Positions 35,149-44,258 of a DNA stretch of 64,000 nucleotides are shown here, one piece after another. Numbering within the stretch: position 1 is the first letter of the stretch; each line of letters starts with the position of its first letter. A program made the position numbers and the translations under genes. The stretch is taken from positions 1 through 64,000 of the forward strand of contig NZ_JACVUP010000023.1 of the NCBI RefSeq assembly GCF_016625195.1. The letters run 5' to 3'. This stretch comes from Erwinia sp. S63. Lineage in GTDB: Bacteria; Pseudomonadota; Gammaproteobacteria; Enterobacterales; Enterobacteriaceae. A model generated the notes under the pieces. That model searched no databases. It saw only the letters and a list, made by a program, of their open reading frames with translations, and had not been told where the DNA came from.

Positions 35149-36192
35149 TTATTCATCGCTGATAGGCGCAGCGGCACCGTTACTCAGCAGTTCGCGCACC
35201 ACGCTGGTGGCGAAACTCCCGGCTGGCAGCCAGAACTGCATCTCCAGCGTGACGTCATCCCACCAGTTCCAGCACAGATCTTTTGGCACCACCAGCATGG
35301 CGCGGCGTGCCGCATCAACGCGCTCACGTTCCAGCAGCGCCAGCAAATCCGCAGCAGGTGCCAGATTAGCCTGCTCAAAGGCCAGCGCGTCACCCTGAGG
35401 GCCCAGATCACCTCGCCCGGCGAGCGGCGCGGTGATGCGCAGTTCATGATGATTCACACGCTGCTGCAATTCCGCCAGCTCTTCCGCCTGCGCCACAAAC
35501 CAACTGCCGCGACCGGCCAACTGCAGTGCATCACCCGTTTGTACCTGATCCAACACGCCATCACGCTGCAAACGCGCACTGGTGACCTGATTAAACAGTT
35601 GGCTGCGCGCAGCCGACAGCAAAATACCTTTCATGCTGCGATCGCGCGGGCGGAATTTCTCTTCAGCCCACAGCTTTGCCTGCGTCAGGTTATTACCGCC
35701 GCGGCCAAAGCGTTGTTCACCAAAGTAGTTAGGCACGCCGTTTTGCTGGATGCGCTGCAAGCTCCCTTCTACCTCGGCGCGATCCGAAATCTGACGCACG
35801 ATCAAACGGAACGCATTCCCTGCCAGCGCGCCGGTGCGCAATTTGCGCTTGTGACGGATTACCTGCAGAATTTCCACGCCTTCCAGCTGGAAACCGGCCA
35901 GATTCGGCATTGCGTTACCCGGCACGCGGAAACACAGCGTCTGCTCGGTCACTGCATGGCGATCCTTCATACCGGCATAGCTCATATCGCGCTGATGCAC
36001 GCCGAGGAATTTAGCGATGGCTTCAGCAACAAAGCGCGTGTTGCAGCCGATTTTACGAATGCGCACCAGCACCTGTTCGCCTTCGCCATCATAGGGATAG
36101 CCGAGGTCTTCGATCACCACGAAGTCTTCCGGGTTGGCTTTGATCACGCCCGTCGCAGTTGGCACGCCATGCAGGTAAAGCAACTCACTCAT
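35149..36192 (-). CDS. truD: tRNA pseudouridine(13) synthase TruD
   Basis: Makes pseudouridine at position 13 of tRNA(Glu). It has 347 aa with the TruD signature FVVIEDLGYPYDGEGEQVLVRI at the N-terminus, the catalytic-Asp motif YAGMKDRHAVTEQ, and NYFGEQRFGRGGNNL. It overlaps the ispF stop by four bases (ATGA), as in E. coli. A hairpin closes the unit downstream. Confidence 0.96.
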   Translation of the reverse strand: MSELLYLHGVPTATGVIKANPEDFVVIEDLGYPYDGEGEQVLVRIRKIGCNTRFVAEAIAKFLGVHQRDMSYAGMKDRHAVTEQTLCFRVPGNAMPNLAGFQLEGVEILQVIRHKRKLRTGALAGNAFRLIVRQISDRAEVEGSLQRIQQNGVPNYFGEQRFGRGGNNLTQAKLWAEEKFRPRDRSMKGILLSAARSQLFNQVTSARLQRDGVLDQVQTGDALQLAGRGSWFVAQAEELAELQQRVNHHELRITAPLAGRGDLGPQGDALAFEQANLAPAADLLALLERERVDAARRAMLVVPKDLCWNWWDDVTLEMQFWLPAGSFATSVVRELLSNGAAAPISDE

Positions 36193-36674
36193 GCGTTATC
36201 GGCCTTTACCAGTAACGCCACCGCTTCACAGGCGATGCCTTCGCCACGACCGGTAAAGCCGAGCTTTTCTGTGGTGGTGGCTTTCACGTTGACATCATCC
36301 ATATGGCAACCGAGATCTTCGGCGATGTTGACACGCATCTGCGGCACATGCGGCAGCATTTTCGGTGCCTGCGCGATGATGGTCACGTCGACGTTACCGA
36401 TGCGATAGCCTTTCAGCTGGATGCGACGCCAGGCTTCACGCAGCAAGCCACGGCTGTCCGCCCCTTTAAACGCCGGGTCGGTGTCCGGGAACAGCTTGCC
36501 GATATCGCCCATCGCCACCGCGCCCAGCAGCGCGTCCGTCAGCGCATGCAGCGCCACATCACCATCCGAATGAGCAATAAAACCGTGTTCGAAGGGAATA
36601 CGCACCCCGCCAATCACTAACGGACCTTCGCCGCCAAAAGCGTGAACGTCAAAACCGTGACCGATACGCATCAT
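36189..36674 (-). CDS. ispF: 2-C-methyl-D-erythritol 2,4-cyclodiphosphate synthase
   Basis: Fifth enzyme of the MEP isoprenoid pathway; cyclises CDP-methylerythritol phosphate with loss of CMP. It has 161 aa with the metal ligands in GHGFDVHAF and AHSDGDVALHALTDALLGA and the motif FPDTDPAFKGADS. The ATG pair at 36674/36671 follows GGAG; it overlaps the ispD stop by four bases, so ispD and ispF are co-translated. Confidence 0.97.
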   Translation of the reverse strand: MMRIGHGFDVHAFGGEGPLVIGGVRIPFEHGFIAHSDGDVALHALTDALLGAVAMGDIGKLFPDTDPAFKGADSRGLLREAWRRIQLKGYRIGNVDVTIIAQAPKMLPHVPQMRVNIAEDLGCHMDDVNVKATTTEKLGFTGRGEGIACEAVALLVKADNA

Positions 36675-37387
36675 GCGCTCTCCTTTAACTGAATCTGGGT
36701 TAGATAGAAGGCCGCCAGCGCCAGATCTTCTGGCCGCGTTACCTTAATATTGTCGCTGCGTCCGCTCACCAACTCGGGATGATAGCCACAGTACTCCAGC
36801 GCCGACGCTTCATCAGTAATGGTAGCGCCTTCATGAAGCGCGCGCGTCAGGCACGCCGTGAGTAATTGATGCGGGAAAAACTGCGGCGTCAGTGCATGCC
36901 ATAAGTCTTCGCGCTCCACAGTGTGGGCAATCGCGGTTATACCCGGTTCGGCCCGCTTCATGGTGTCACGCACCGGCGCCGCCAGAATCGCCCCGACTTT
37001 GCTGTGCTCGCGCACTGCCAGCAGTCGTGCCAGGTCATCCGGGTGCAAGCATGGGCGTGCGGCATCGTGCACCAGCACCCACTCGCTATGCTTGATCGCC
37101 TGTAATCCTGCCAGCACCGACTCGGCACGCGTGTCGCCCCCCGTCACGCGCAGCACGCGTGCATCCTGTGCCAGAGGCAGCGAATCAAACCAGCCGTCAT
37201 CGGGACTGATGGGCACAATCACTTGCTTAACGGCAGGATGCGCCAGCAAACGCGCGACGCTGTGTTCAAGAAGGGTAAATTGACCGATGGTCAGATACTG
37301 TTTTGGGCAGGCAGCCTGCATACGGCTGCCGACGCCTGCGGCTGGCACCACGGCAATCACATCCGCATGGGAAGAGAGGTTGTTCAT
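36671..37387 (-). CDS. ispD: 2-C-methyl-D-erythritol 4-phosphate cytidylyltransferase
   Basis: Third MEP-pathway enzyme; joins MEP to CTP. It has 238 aa with the nucleotide-binding N-terminus VVPAAGVGSRMQAACPKQY, then VLVHDAARPCLHPDDL and the C-terminal ITDEASALEYCG motif. It lies three bases after ftsB and overlaps ispF, matching the ftsB-ispD-ispF-truD cluster of enterobacteria. Confidence 0.97.
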   Translation of the reverse strand: MNNLSSHADVIAVVPAAGVGSRMQAACPKQYLTIGQFTLLEHSVARLLAHPAVKQVIVPISPDDGWFDSLPLAQDARVLRVTGGDTRAESVLAGLQAIKHSEWVLVHDAARPCLHPDDLARLLAVREHSKVGAILAAPVRDTMKRAEPGITAIAHTVEREDLWHALTPQFFPHQLLTACLTRALHEGATITDEASALEYCGYHPELVSGRSDNIKVTRPEDLALAAFYLTQIQLKESA

Positions 37388-37390
37388 GGT

Positions 37391-37708
37391 TTATCGTTGT
37401 TGATTCTGCGCAGCTTGTTGCGCATTACGTTTGTTCTGGTCTGGCACCAGGCGATAGAAAGTCTCGCCGGGCTTAATCATGCCCAGTTCATTGCGTGCGC
37501 GTTCCTCAATCGCCTCTGAACCGCCATTGAGGTCATCAATTTCGGCAAACAGCTGATCGTTACGCGCTTTAAGTTTGGCGTTATTCGCCTGTTGCGACGC
37601 GACGTCTTCGTTGACGCGCGTATAGTCATGGATACCGTTCTTACCCAGCCACAAGGAATATTGAAGCCATCCCAGCAGCACGAGCAACAGTAGCGTCAAT
37701 TTTCCCAT
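37391..37708 (-). CDS. ftsB: Cell division protein FtsB
   Basis: Small bitopic division protein that links FtsL and FtsQ. It has 105 aa with one N-terminal membrane helix (MGKLTLLLLVLLGWLQYSLWLG) and a periplasmic coiled coil (VASQQANNAKLKARNDQLFAEI), then the conserved IEERARNELGMIKPGETFYRLV. The start at 37708 begins directly with the membrane helix and has GGGG upstream; the extension to 37804 is not used. Confidence 0.96.
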   Translation of the reverse strand: MGKLTLLLLVLLGWLQYSLWLGKNGIHDYTRVNEDVASQQANNAKLKARNDQLFAEIDDLNGGSEAIEERARNELGMIKPGETFYRLVPDQNKRNAQQAAQNQQR

Positions 37709-37828
37709 CCCCGCCCCCTGAAAAACGGCCCAATCATCCCATAACTTCGCACAGGACTCCACAGTGACAGCGAAAATGCCAGCAGCAGGCGATTGTCTGT
37801 ACAAAAAATGGCAAGGCTAAAAGCGGGA

Positions 37829-37855
37829 CGGCAGGTAAAGTTTTGTAACCTGCCG
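37829..37855 (-). terminator. Hairpin downstream of ygbE
   Basis: CGGCAGGT (37829-37836) and ACCTGCCG (37848-37855) form an 8-bp stem; on the minus strand it is followed by TCCCGCTTTTAG, a short T-run. It separates ygbE from ftsB. Confidence 0.5.
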
Positions 37856-37879
37856 ATGCGTTTGCACATCAGGATCGGA

Positions 37880-38200
37880 TTACCAACCCGAGAGAAATGA
37901 GAACAGCAGCCAGAACAGGCACACCACCACAATGGCGGTGATCACCCCACTCCAAAACAGGCGTCCGCGAATCATTAAGCTCAGTACGATGCCAATCAGC
38001 ACCGAAACCGGTAACAGCGCGAGAAAGAACGGCCAGGTGTAGAGGAAGAAGAACAGCGTGTTGGAGCCGTAGAGCATGAACGGAATCGCCAGCGCGCACC
38101 AGTACGAGAGAAAGCCAATCACGCCGCCCGGTAACGATGAGCGAGGCTCATCCTGGGTGCGTTCATCTTTACGTGCCAGCATGGGGGTAACGTTCTGCAT
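37880..38200 (-). CDS. ygbE: DUF3561 inner-membrane protein YgbE
   Basis: Inner-membrane protein of 106 aa and unknown function, conserved between ftsB and cysC in enterobacteria. Three hydrophobic segments are visible: IGFLSYWCALAIPFMLYG, LFFFLYTWPFFLALLPVSVLIGIVLSLM and WSGVITAIVVVCLFWLLFSFL. The start at 38200 (MQNVTPMLARKDER) has AGGA upstream and is preferred to the frame from 38236, which would run into the cysC terminator. Confidence 0.85.
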   Translation of the reverse strand: MQNVTPMLARKDERTQDEPRSSLPGGVIGFLSYWCALAIPFMLYGSNTLFFFLYTWPFFLALLPVSVLIGIVLSLMIRGRLFWSGVITAIVVVCLFWLLFSFLSGW

Positions 38201-38223
38201 AGAGATCCTGTTGACGCTAAAAC

Positions 38224-38249
38224 GCGGCAAACCCAAAGAGATTTGCCGC
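38224..38249 (-). terminator. Rho-independent terminator after cysC
   Basis: GCGGCAAA (38224-38231) and TTTGCCGC (38242-38249) form a perfect 8-bp stem, followed on the minus strand by GTTTTAG. It stands seven bases after the cysC stop and ends the cysGDNC transcript. Confidence 0.75.
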
Positions 38250-38256
38250 TGTCGGT

Positions 38257-38862
38257 TCAGGATCTGATGATATCGCGGTGACGCAGGAGGTCTAACAATT
38301 GGGCACTCAGTTTTGTAACCAATTGTTCGCCATCAAGATGGATTTCAGGCGCATCTGGCGCCTCATAAACGCTGTCGATACCGGTAAAATTACGCAGCTC
38401 ACCGGCGCGGGCTTTTTTGTACAACCCTTTGGGATCGCGCGCTTCACACACGGCCAGCGGCGTATCGACAAACACTTCGATAAACTGCCCGGCACCGAGC
38501 AAGTCACGCACCATCTGGCGTTCCGCGCGATGCGGCGAGATAAAGGCAGTCAATACCACTAAACCGGCATCGACCATCAGTTTCGCCACTTCGCCGACGC
38601 GACGAATGTTCTCTTTGCGATGGTCATCGCTGAAGCCAAGGTCACGGCACAGGCCGTGACGCACGTTGTCACCATCCAGCAGATAGGTGCTGACGCCAGC
38701 GCGATGTAGCGCCTGCTCCAGCGCGCCCGCCACGGTGGATTTACCCGAGCCTGATAGCCCGGTAAACCACAGCACCACGCCCTGATGGCCGTGCTGCTGC
38801 TCACGCTCTTCACGGGTAACCGGATGATCGTGCCACACCACGTTTTCGTCGTGTTGCGCCAT
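38257..38862 (-). CDS. cysC: Adenylyl-sulfate kinase CysC
   Basis: Phosphorylates APS to PAPS in sulfate assimilation. It has 201 aa with the P-loop GLSGSGKSTVAGALEQ, then LLDGDNVRHGLCRDLGFSDD and the phosphorylated-loop region ISPHRAERQMVR. It overlaps the cysN stop by one base. The operon order cysG-cysD-cysN-cysC is complete and ends at the hairpin downstream. Confidence 0.98.
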   Translation of the reverse strand: MAQHDENVVWHDHPVTREEREQQHGHQGVVLWFTGLSGSGKSTVAGALEQALHRAGVSTYLLDGDNVRHGLCRDLGFSDDHRKENIRRVGEVAKLMVDAGLVVLTAFISPHRAERQMVRDLLGAGQFIEVFVDTPLAVCEARDPKGLYKKARAGELRNFTGIDSVYEAPDAPEIHLDGEQLVTKLSAQLLDLLRHRDIIRS

Positions 38863-40289
38863 TACTTGCCACCCAGCAGATCGCGTGCATTCCAGTGTGG
38901 GAAGTGACGACGCACCAGCGCATTCAACTCCAGTTCGAATTCACTGAACTGGCCAGCCTGCCCACGCACTTCACTTAGTGGCTGATTGATCATTCCCGCA
39001 CCGACTGTGACATTGCTCAGACGATCGATAAAGATCATGCCACCGGTCACCGGGTTCTGCTGATAGGCATCCAGCACCATCGGCTCATCAAAGGTGATTT
39101 CCACCAAACCGATGCCGTTCAGTGGCAGACTTTCCACCGCACGTTTCTCCAGCGTGTTGATCTCCACCTGATGAATGATCTTCTCCACGCGGCCACGCGC
39201 TTTCTTACCGGCGATCTTCACTTCATAGCTCTGACCCGGCTGCAGCGGCTGTTCTGCCATCCACACCACGTCAACAGTGGCAGACTGCACCGCCTGCAAC
39301 TCTGCCGCCGCATCCACCAGCAGATCGCCACGGCTGATGTCGATCTCATCTTTCAGCACCAGCGTAATCGCTTCACCCGCTGCTGCCTCCTGCAGGTCGC
39401 CATCGAAAGTGACAATGCGTGAAACCGAAGACTCGACGCCTGAAGGCAGCACTTTCACGCGCTGTCCAACCTGCACCGTGCCGGAGGCCAGGGTACCGGC
39501 ATAGCCACGGAAATCGAGGTTCGGACGGTTCACATACTGCACCGGGAAACGCATTGGCTGATGATCCACCACACGCTTCAGCTCCACGGTTTCCAGCACA
39601 TCGAGCAGCGTTGGGCCGCTGTACCATGGCATAGTCACGCTTGGCGTAGCGACGTTATCCCCTTCCAGCGCGGACATCGGCACAAAGCGGATATCCAGAT
39701 CTTCCGGCAGCTGACCGGCAAAATCGAGGTAAGACTGTTTGATCTGCTCGTAGGTCTCCTGGTTGTAATCCACCAGATCCATCTTGTTGATGGCGACCAC
39801 CAGGTGTTTGATGCCCAGCAGCGTGGAGATAAAGCTGTGACGACGGGTCTGATCCAGTACGCCTTTACGCGCATCGATCAGCAGAATCGCCAGATCGCAA
39901 GTTGATGCGCCGGTTGCCATGTTACGGGTGTACTGCTCATGCCCCGGCGTGTCGGCGATGATAAATTTGCGCTTCTCGGTGGAGAAATAACGATAGGCCA
40001 CATCAATGGTGATGCCCTGCTCACGTTCGGCCTGCAAACCATCCACCAGCAACGCCAGATCGAGTTTTTCGCCTTGAGTGCCGTGACGCTTGCTGTCGTT
40101 GTGCAATGAAGAGAGCTGGTCTTCATAAATCTGACGGGTGTCGTGCAGCAGACGACCAATCAGCGTACTTTTGCCGTCGTCGACGCTACCGCAGGTCAGG
40201 AAACGCAGCAGGCTTTTGTGTTGTTGCGCGGTCAGCCAGGCTTCTACGCCGCCCTGATCGGCAATCTGTTGTGCAATTACGGTATTCAT
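38862..40289 (-). CDS. cysN: Sulfate adenylyltransferase subunit 1 (GTPase) CysN
   Basis: GTPase subunit that drives ATP sulfurylase. It is 475 aa, an EF-Tu-like fold with G1 GSVDDGKST, G2/G3 regions ITIDVAYRYF and DTPGHEQYT, G4 NKMDLVDY, and two beta-barrel domains. It lacks a fused CysC kinase domain, which is encoded separately by cysC just downstream. It lies 10 bp after cysD. Confidence 0.98.
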   Translation of the reverse strand: MNTVIAQQIADQGGVEAWLTAQQHKSLLRFLTCGSVDDGKSTLIGRLLHDTRQIYEDQLSSLHNDSKRHGTQGEKLDLALLVDGLQAEREQGITIDVAYRYFSTEKRKFIIADTPGHEQYTRNMATGASTCDLAILLIDARKGVLDQTRRHSFISTLLGIKHLVVAINKMDLVDYNQETYEQIKQSYLDFAGQLPEDLDIRFVPMSALEGDNVATPSVTMPWYSGPTLLDVLETVELKRVVDHQPMRFPVQYVNRPNLDFRGYAGTLASGTVQVGQRVKVLPSGVESSVSRIVTFDGDLQEAAAGEAITLVLKDEIDISRGDLLVDAAAELQAVQSATVDVVWMAEQPLQPGQSYEVKIAGKKARGRVEKIIHQVEINTLEKRAVESLPLNGIGLVEITFDEPMVLDAYQQNPVTGGMIFIDRLSNVTVGAGMINQPLSEVRGQAGQFSEFELELNALVRRHFPHWNARDLLGGK

Positions 40290-40299
40290 CTGCGTCTCC

Positions 40300-41208
40300 T
40301 TAGAAATAACCCTGACGTTTCTTCATTTCCATCGAACCGGCCTGGTCGCGGTCAATCACGCGCCCCTGGCGTTCACTGGTGGTGGAGACCAGCATCTCTT
40401 CAATAATTTCCGGCAGCGTCTGCGCTTCGGATTCCACCGCACCGGTCAGCGGCCAGCAGCCGAGGGTACGGAAACGCACCATGCGCTGTTTGATCACTTC
40501 ACCGGGTTGCAGATCAATACGGTCGTCATCGATCATCATCAGCATGCCATCACGCTCCAGCACCGGACGTGGCGCGGCGAGATACAGTGGAACGATCTCG
40601 ATGTTTTGCAGGAAGATGTACTGCCAGATATCCAGCTCGGTCCAGTTGGAGAGCGGGAACACGCGGATGCTTTCGCCTTTGTTGATCTGGCCGTTGTAGT
40701 TGTGCCACAGCTCAGGGCGCTGATTTTTTGGATCCCAGCGATGAAAGCGATCGCGGAACGAGTAGATACGCTCTTTGGCGCGCGACTTCTCTTCGTCACG
40801 GCGCGCGCCACCGAAGGCAGCATCAAAACCGTACTTATTCAGCGCCTGCTTCAGGCCCTCGGTTTTCATGATGTCGGTGTGTTTGGCACTACCGTGGACG
40901 AACGGGTTGATGCCCATCGCCACGCCTTCCGGATTGCGGTGTACCAGCAGCTCGGCACCCATGTTTTTCACGGTGCGATCGCGGAACTCGTACATTTCAC
41001 GGAATTTCCAGCCGGTATCAACGTGCAGCAGCGGAAATGGCAGCGTGCCCGGATAAAAGGCTTTACGCGCCAGATGCAGCATTACCGAGGAGTCTTTACC
41101 GATGGAGTACATCATCACCGGATTGCTGAACTCGGCCGCCACCTCGCGGATGATATGGATACTCTCTGCCTCCAGTTGGCGCAGATGAGTAAGACGATTT
41201 TGGTCCAT
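40300..41208 (-). CDS. cysD: Sulfate adenylyltransferase subunit 2 CysD
   Basis: Catalytic subunit of ATP sulfurylase, which makes APS from sulfate and ATP. It has 302 aa of the PP-loop family, with the signature SIGKDSSVMLHLARKAF, then FGGARRDEEKSRAKERI and the C-terminal RQGRVIDRDQAGSMEMKKR. It begins nine bases after the cysG stop and is followed by cysN, so the products are made together. Confidence 0.98.
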   Translation of the reverse strand: MDQNRLTHLRQLEAESIHIIREVAAEFSNPVMMYSIGKDSSVMLHLARKAFYPGTLPFPLLHVDTGWKFREMYEFRDRTVKNMGAELLVHRNPEGVAMGINPFVHGSAKHTDIMKTEGLKQALNKYGFDAAFGGARRDEEKSRAKERIYSFRDRFHRWDPKNQRPELWHNYNGQINKGESIRVFPLSNWTELDIWQYIFLQNIEIVPLYLAAPRPVLERDGMLMMIDDDRIDLQPGEVIKQRMVRFRTLGCWPLTGAVESEAQTLPEIIEEMLVSTTSERQGRVIDRDQAGSMEMKKRQGYF

Positions 41209-41217
41209 AATTTTTCC

Positions 41218-42633
41218 TCAAGCCAAATTGACAACGGCGGACTCGCGAGCCCCCTGCTGTGCCGAATGTTGGAACCAGGCTAATTGCCCGTGCAAATTCA
41301 CCACTTCACCCACCACAATCAGGGCCGGTGTGGGCGCGGCAACCGCCAGCGCCTCAAGCTGATCTAAGGTACCGGTCAGCACTTGTTGATTCTGACGCGT
41401 GCCGCAGCCAATCACGGCTACCGGCGTTGATGCTGCGCGTCCATGTTCGATAAGGCCCGCAGCGATTTCTGCCGCTTTCAGCGTGCCCATATAAATCGCT
41501 AAGGTCTGACGCGCACGCGCCAGCGTCGGCCAGTCAATGCCTTCGCTATCACTGCGTAAGTGGCCGGTGACAAACAGCACGCTCTGCGCGTGATCGCGAT
41601 GAGTTAACGGAATCCCGGCATAAGCAGTGGCTCCCGCTGCCGCAGTAATGCCCGGCACCACCTGGAAAGGAATGCCCGCCGCTTTCGCCGCCTGCAGCTC
41701 TTCGCCGCCGCGACCAAAGATGAACGGATCGCCGCCTTTCAGACGCACCACGCGTTTACCCTGCTGAGCCAGCTCGACCAGCATCGCATTGGTCTCTTCC
41801 TGGGATACGGAGTGTGCTCCAGCACGCTTGCCGACGCAGATGCGGTCAGCATCGCGGCGCATCAGCTCCAGCACTTCATCGCTCACCAGATGGTCATACA
41901 ACACCACATCTGCCAGCTGCATCACCTGCAGGCCGCGCAGCGTCAGTAAACCGCTGTCACCCGGACCGGCGCCCACCAGGGTGATTTCACCCTGATTGTC
42001 GCTGTCATTCTCTAACTCGCGATCCAGTGTGCGGCGCGCTTCATTGACGTTACCGGCTGACATCTGGCTGGCAAACAAACCGTTAAACGCCCGCTCCCAA
42101 AAGCGACGACGTTCCGACATGTTGTGATAACGCTGTTTAACCTTGTCACGCCACTGCCCCGCCACTTCGGCCATCTGACCCAGGTTGGCAGGCAACAACG
42201 CCTCAATCTTTTCACGCAGCAAGCGCGCTAATACTGGCGCGGTGCCACTGGAAGAGATCGCCACCACTAAAGGAGAGCGGTCGACAATCGAGGGAAAGAT
42301 AAAGCTGCACTTAGGCTGATCGTCCACCACGTTCACCAGCTTGTGGCGGGCGTTAGCAGCATCAAACACCTGTGCGTTGAGCGCATTATCATCCGTGGCG
42401 GCGATCACCAGAAATACGCCGTCCAGCTGTGCAGGTTCAAAGCGGTGCGCGATCCACTCAATCGCATCAATTTCCAGCAGCGCCTGCAACTCATGGCCAA
42501 GGTCGCGCGCCGCTACCCGCACGCGCGCACCGGCACGACGCAGCAGTTCGATTTTACGCGCCGCGATTTCACCACCGCCAACAACCAGCACTGGACGGTT
42601 TTTGAGATCGGCAAAGAGAGGCAGATAATCCAC
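41218..42633 (-). CDS. cysG: Siroheme synthase CysG
   Basis: Trifunctional enzyme for siroheme, the cofactor of sulfite reductase. The N-terminal dehydrogenase/ferrochelatase module (MDYLPLFADLKNRPVLVVGGGEIAARK; SSSGTAPVLARLLREKIE) joins a C-terminal uroporphyrinogen-III methyltransferase module (EITLVGAGPGDSGLLTLRG; VVRLKGGDPFIFGRGGEE). Length is 471 aa. In E. coli K-12 cysG is near nirBD; here it heads the cysDNC operon, nine bases before cysD, which ties cofactor supply to sulfate reduction. The promoter is in the 248-bp divergent gap towards iap. Confidence 0.97.
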   Translation of the reverse strand: MDYLPLFADLKNRPVLVVGGGEIAARKIELLRRAGARVRVAARDLGHELQALLEIDAIEWIAHRFEPAQLDGVFLVIAATDDNALNAQVFDAANARHKLVNVVDDQPKCSFIFPSIVDRSPLVVAISSSGTAPVLARLLREKIEALLPANLGQMAEVAGQWRDKVKQRYHNMSERRRFWERAFNGLFASQMSAGNVNEARRTLDRELENDSDNQGEITLVGAGPGDSGLLTLRGLQVMQLADVVLYDHLVSDEVLELMRRDADRICVGKRAGAHSVSQEETNAMLVELAQQGKRVVRLKGGDPFIFGRGGEELQAAKAAGIPFQVVPGITAAAGATAYAGIPLTHRDHAQSVLFVTGHLRSDSEGIDWPTLARARQTLAIYMGTLKAAEIAAGLIEHGRAASTPVAVIGCGTRQNQQVLTGTLDQLEALAVAAPTPALIVVGEVVNLHGQLAWFQHSAQQGARESAVVNLA

Positions 42634-42881
42634 GTTAACCTTGTTAGTTTTACAATAAGTTAACGCGACTATACTTTCCCACCTTCTGGCAGATGAAATT
42701 ACGAATTGGCATTAGTAGTTACCGAATGGAATAACGCCCCAGGATTGCTGATAACAATTTGTGCTTAACAGATGATATTGCTGGTGTTTCGGAGCAATTC
42801 AAATTGTGCAATCGCGGTCACAGTTTCATACTAATCCAGAATTTTTTTAGCCTGACGGGATGTCACAAAAGGACCTTAACT
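42634..42881. promoter_or_regulatory. Divergent cysG/iap promoter region
   Basis: This gap must hold the promoter of the cysGDNC operon, expected to be CysB-dependent, and that of iap. AT-rich tracts are present (near 42640-42665 and 42810-42850) but I could not assign CysB or -35/-10 boxes with confidence. Confidence 0.4.
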
Positions 42882-43901
42882 ATGTTTGCCACCCTCCGCC
42901 GCACCGTGCTGGCTGCACTGATCGCGGGCGGTTTGCCTTTCTTTGCCCAAGCCGCAACCTATGCGCCGGGGCATTTTGCCGAACAGCAGCTGCGCCATAT
43001 CGCCACCTATTTCCCTGGCCGCATGAGTGGCAGTCCTGCAGAGTTGTTGACGGCCGATTATCTGCAACAGCAATTCACCGAGCTGGGTTACAAGAGTAAT
43101 ACCCGCCAGTTTAATACCAGTTACAACTGGTTAGAGCGCAAAGGCGAGACGCGCCCGCGCAAGGTATCCGCCACCTCGGTCATTGCCGCGCGGGCTGGCG
43201 CGGTGCCGCAAGAGATCCTCATCGTCACGCATCTCGACACCTGGACACCACTTAGCCGTCACGAAGCCGATAACAATCTCGGCGGCCTGCGTTTGCAAGG
43301 CGTCGATGACAATGCTTCTGGCCTGGGTGTGATGCTCGAGCTGGCGCAACAGTTGAGTAAAACCCCGCTGCACTACGGTGTGCGTTTTGTCGCGCTCAGC
43401 GCTGGTGAAGCCGGATTACACGGCATGGATGATTATCTGACACGCATGAGTGCTCAGGAGAAAAAGAACACGCTATTGGTGATCGATCTCAACAGCCTGA
43501 TCGTCGGCGATCACCTCTACTTTAACAGTGGCGCCAATACCCCTTCAGCTGTCCGCAAGCAGACCAGCGCACGCGCCGTGCAGCTGGCGCATCGCTTCGG
43601 TATTTCTGCCGCCAGCCACACGCTGACGGCACGAGACTATCCGGGTGTGAATCCGTTTGATAAAGCCGGTATGCCGCTGCTGGATGTCACCGCCGCCAAC
43701 TGGGCGCTGGGTAATAAAGACGGACAGCAGCAGCGGGCGCACAGCAGCCACTTCCCGGAGGGCAACGTACGTCACCAGACGGACCGCGATAACCTCAATT
43801 ATCTGGATCGCTGGCTTCCGGGCCGGATTACACAACGCACGCGTGACAGCGTGAAGATCCTACTGCCGCTGGTCACTGAGCTGGCTAACCCAACAACTTA
43901 A
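42882..43901 (+). CDS. iap: M28 aminopeptidase Iap (alkaline phosphatase isozyme conversion)
   Basis: Exported zinc aminopeptidase that in E. coli trims the N-terminal Arg of alkaline phosphatase. It is 339 aa with a signal peptide (LRRTVLAALIAGGLPFFAQA), then the M28 metal motifs THLDTW, GVDDNASGLGVMLELAQ and SAGEAGLHGMDDYL. The ATG at 42882 has AAAGGA nine bases upstream and starts the signal peptide; the frame from 42759 has no site. It stands at the same place as in E. coli, but no CRISPR-cas region follows. Confidence 0.9.
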   Translation: MFATLRRTVLAALIAGGLPFFAQAATYAPGHFAEQQLRHIATYFPGRMSGSPAELLTADYLQQQFTELGYKSNTRQFNTSYNWLERKGETRPRKVSATSVIAARAGAVPQEILIVTHLDTWTPLSRHEADNNLGGLRLQGVDDNASGLGVMLELAQQLSKTPLHYGVRFVALSAGEAGLHGMDDYLTRMSAQEKKNTLLVIDLNSLIVGDHLYFNSGANTPSAVRKQTSARAVQLAHRFGISAASHTLTARDYPGVNPFDKAGMPLLDVTAANWALGNKDGQQQRAHSSHFPEGNVRHQTDRDNLNYLDRWLPGRITQRTRDSVKILLPLVTELANPTT

Positions 43902-43910
43902 GGATTTGCT

Positions 43911-44195
43911 ATGTACGTGGTGTATCTGAACTATTTCCGTCCGGCAGAAGAAGCCGATGCGCTGCTGGCGCCGCACATTGAGTGGCTGGATCGTTACTTT
44001 GACAGCGGTGACTTTATTGCGGCAGGCCGTAAAGATCCGCGCACTGGCGGTATGGTGCTGGTGAAGGATATGGATCGCGCCCGTTTGGATACGATCCTCG
44101 CGGAAGATCCCTTTGTTGCGGTGGCGCATTATGACGTGACCAAAGTGAACGTGACGCGTGCAGCGGAGGCGTTTGAAGGGTTAAAAGGGATTTAA
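43911..44195 (+). CDS. YciI-like protein
   Basis: Small 94-aa protein of the YciI-like family (dimeric alpha+beta barrel). It has the conserved N-terminal MYVVYLNYFR, His in LLAPHIEWLDRYFDSGDF, an AAGRKDPRTGG segment and the C-terminal DPFVAVAHYDVTKVNV. The biochemical function of the family is mostly unknown; a lyase or chlorinase-like role has been proposed for some members. AAGGA lies seven bases before the ATG. It starts nine bases after iap and is probably co-transcribed with it. Confidence 0.85.
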   Translation: MYVVYLNYFRPAEEADALLAPHIEWLDRYFDSGDFIAAGRKDPRTGGMVLVKDMDRARLDTILAEDPFVAVAHYDVTKVNVTRAAEAFEGLKGI

Positions 44196-44201
44196 TAAAA
44201 A

Positions 44202-44258
44202 GGAGCGCATCAATGCGCTCCCTACGACGACTCTGAAAGGTCGGCATTAATGCCGACC
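44202..44258. repeat. Pair of REP-like palindromes / terminators
   Basis: Two hairpins in tandem: GGAGCGCAT-CA-ATGCGCTCC (44202-44221) and GGTCGGCAT-TA-ATGCCGACC (44239-44258). Both share a GG..GCAT / ATGC..CC plan and resemble the hairpin at 54901-54925. They lie between the convergent yciI-like and cysH genes and may terminate both. Confidence 0.7.

Noticed and set aside
35086..36408. Long plus-strand ORF (440 codons) opposite truD and ispF
   Set aside because: It is antisense to two well-conserved genes, has no ribosome-binding site, and its length follows from the GC-rich codon pattern of the real genes.
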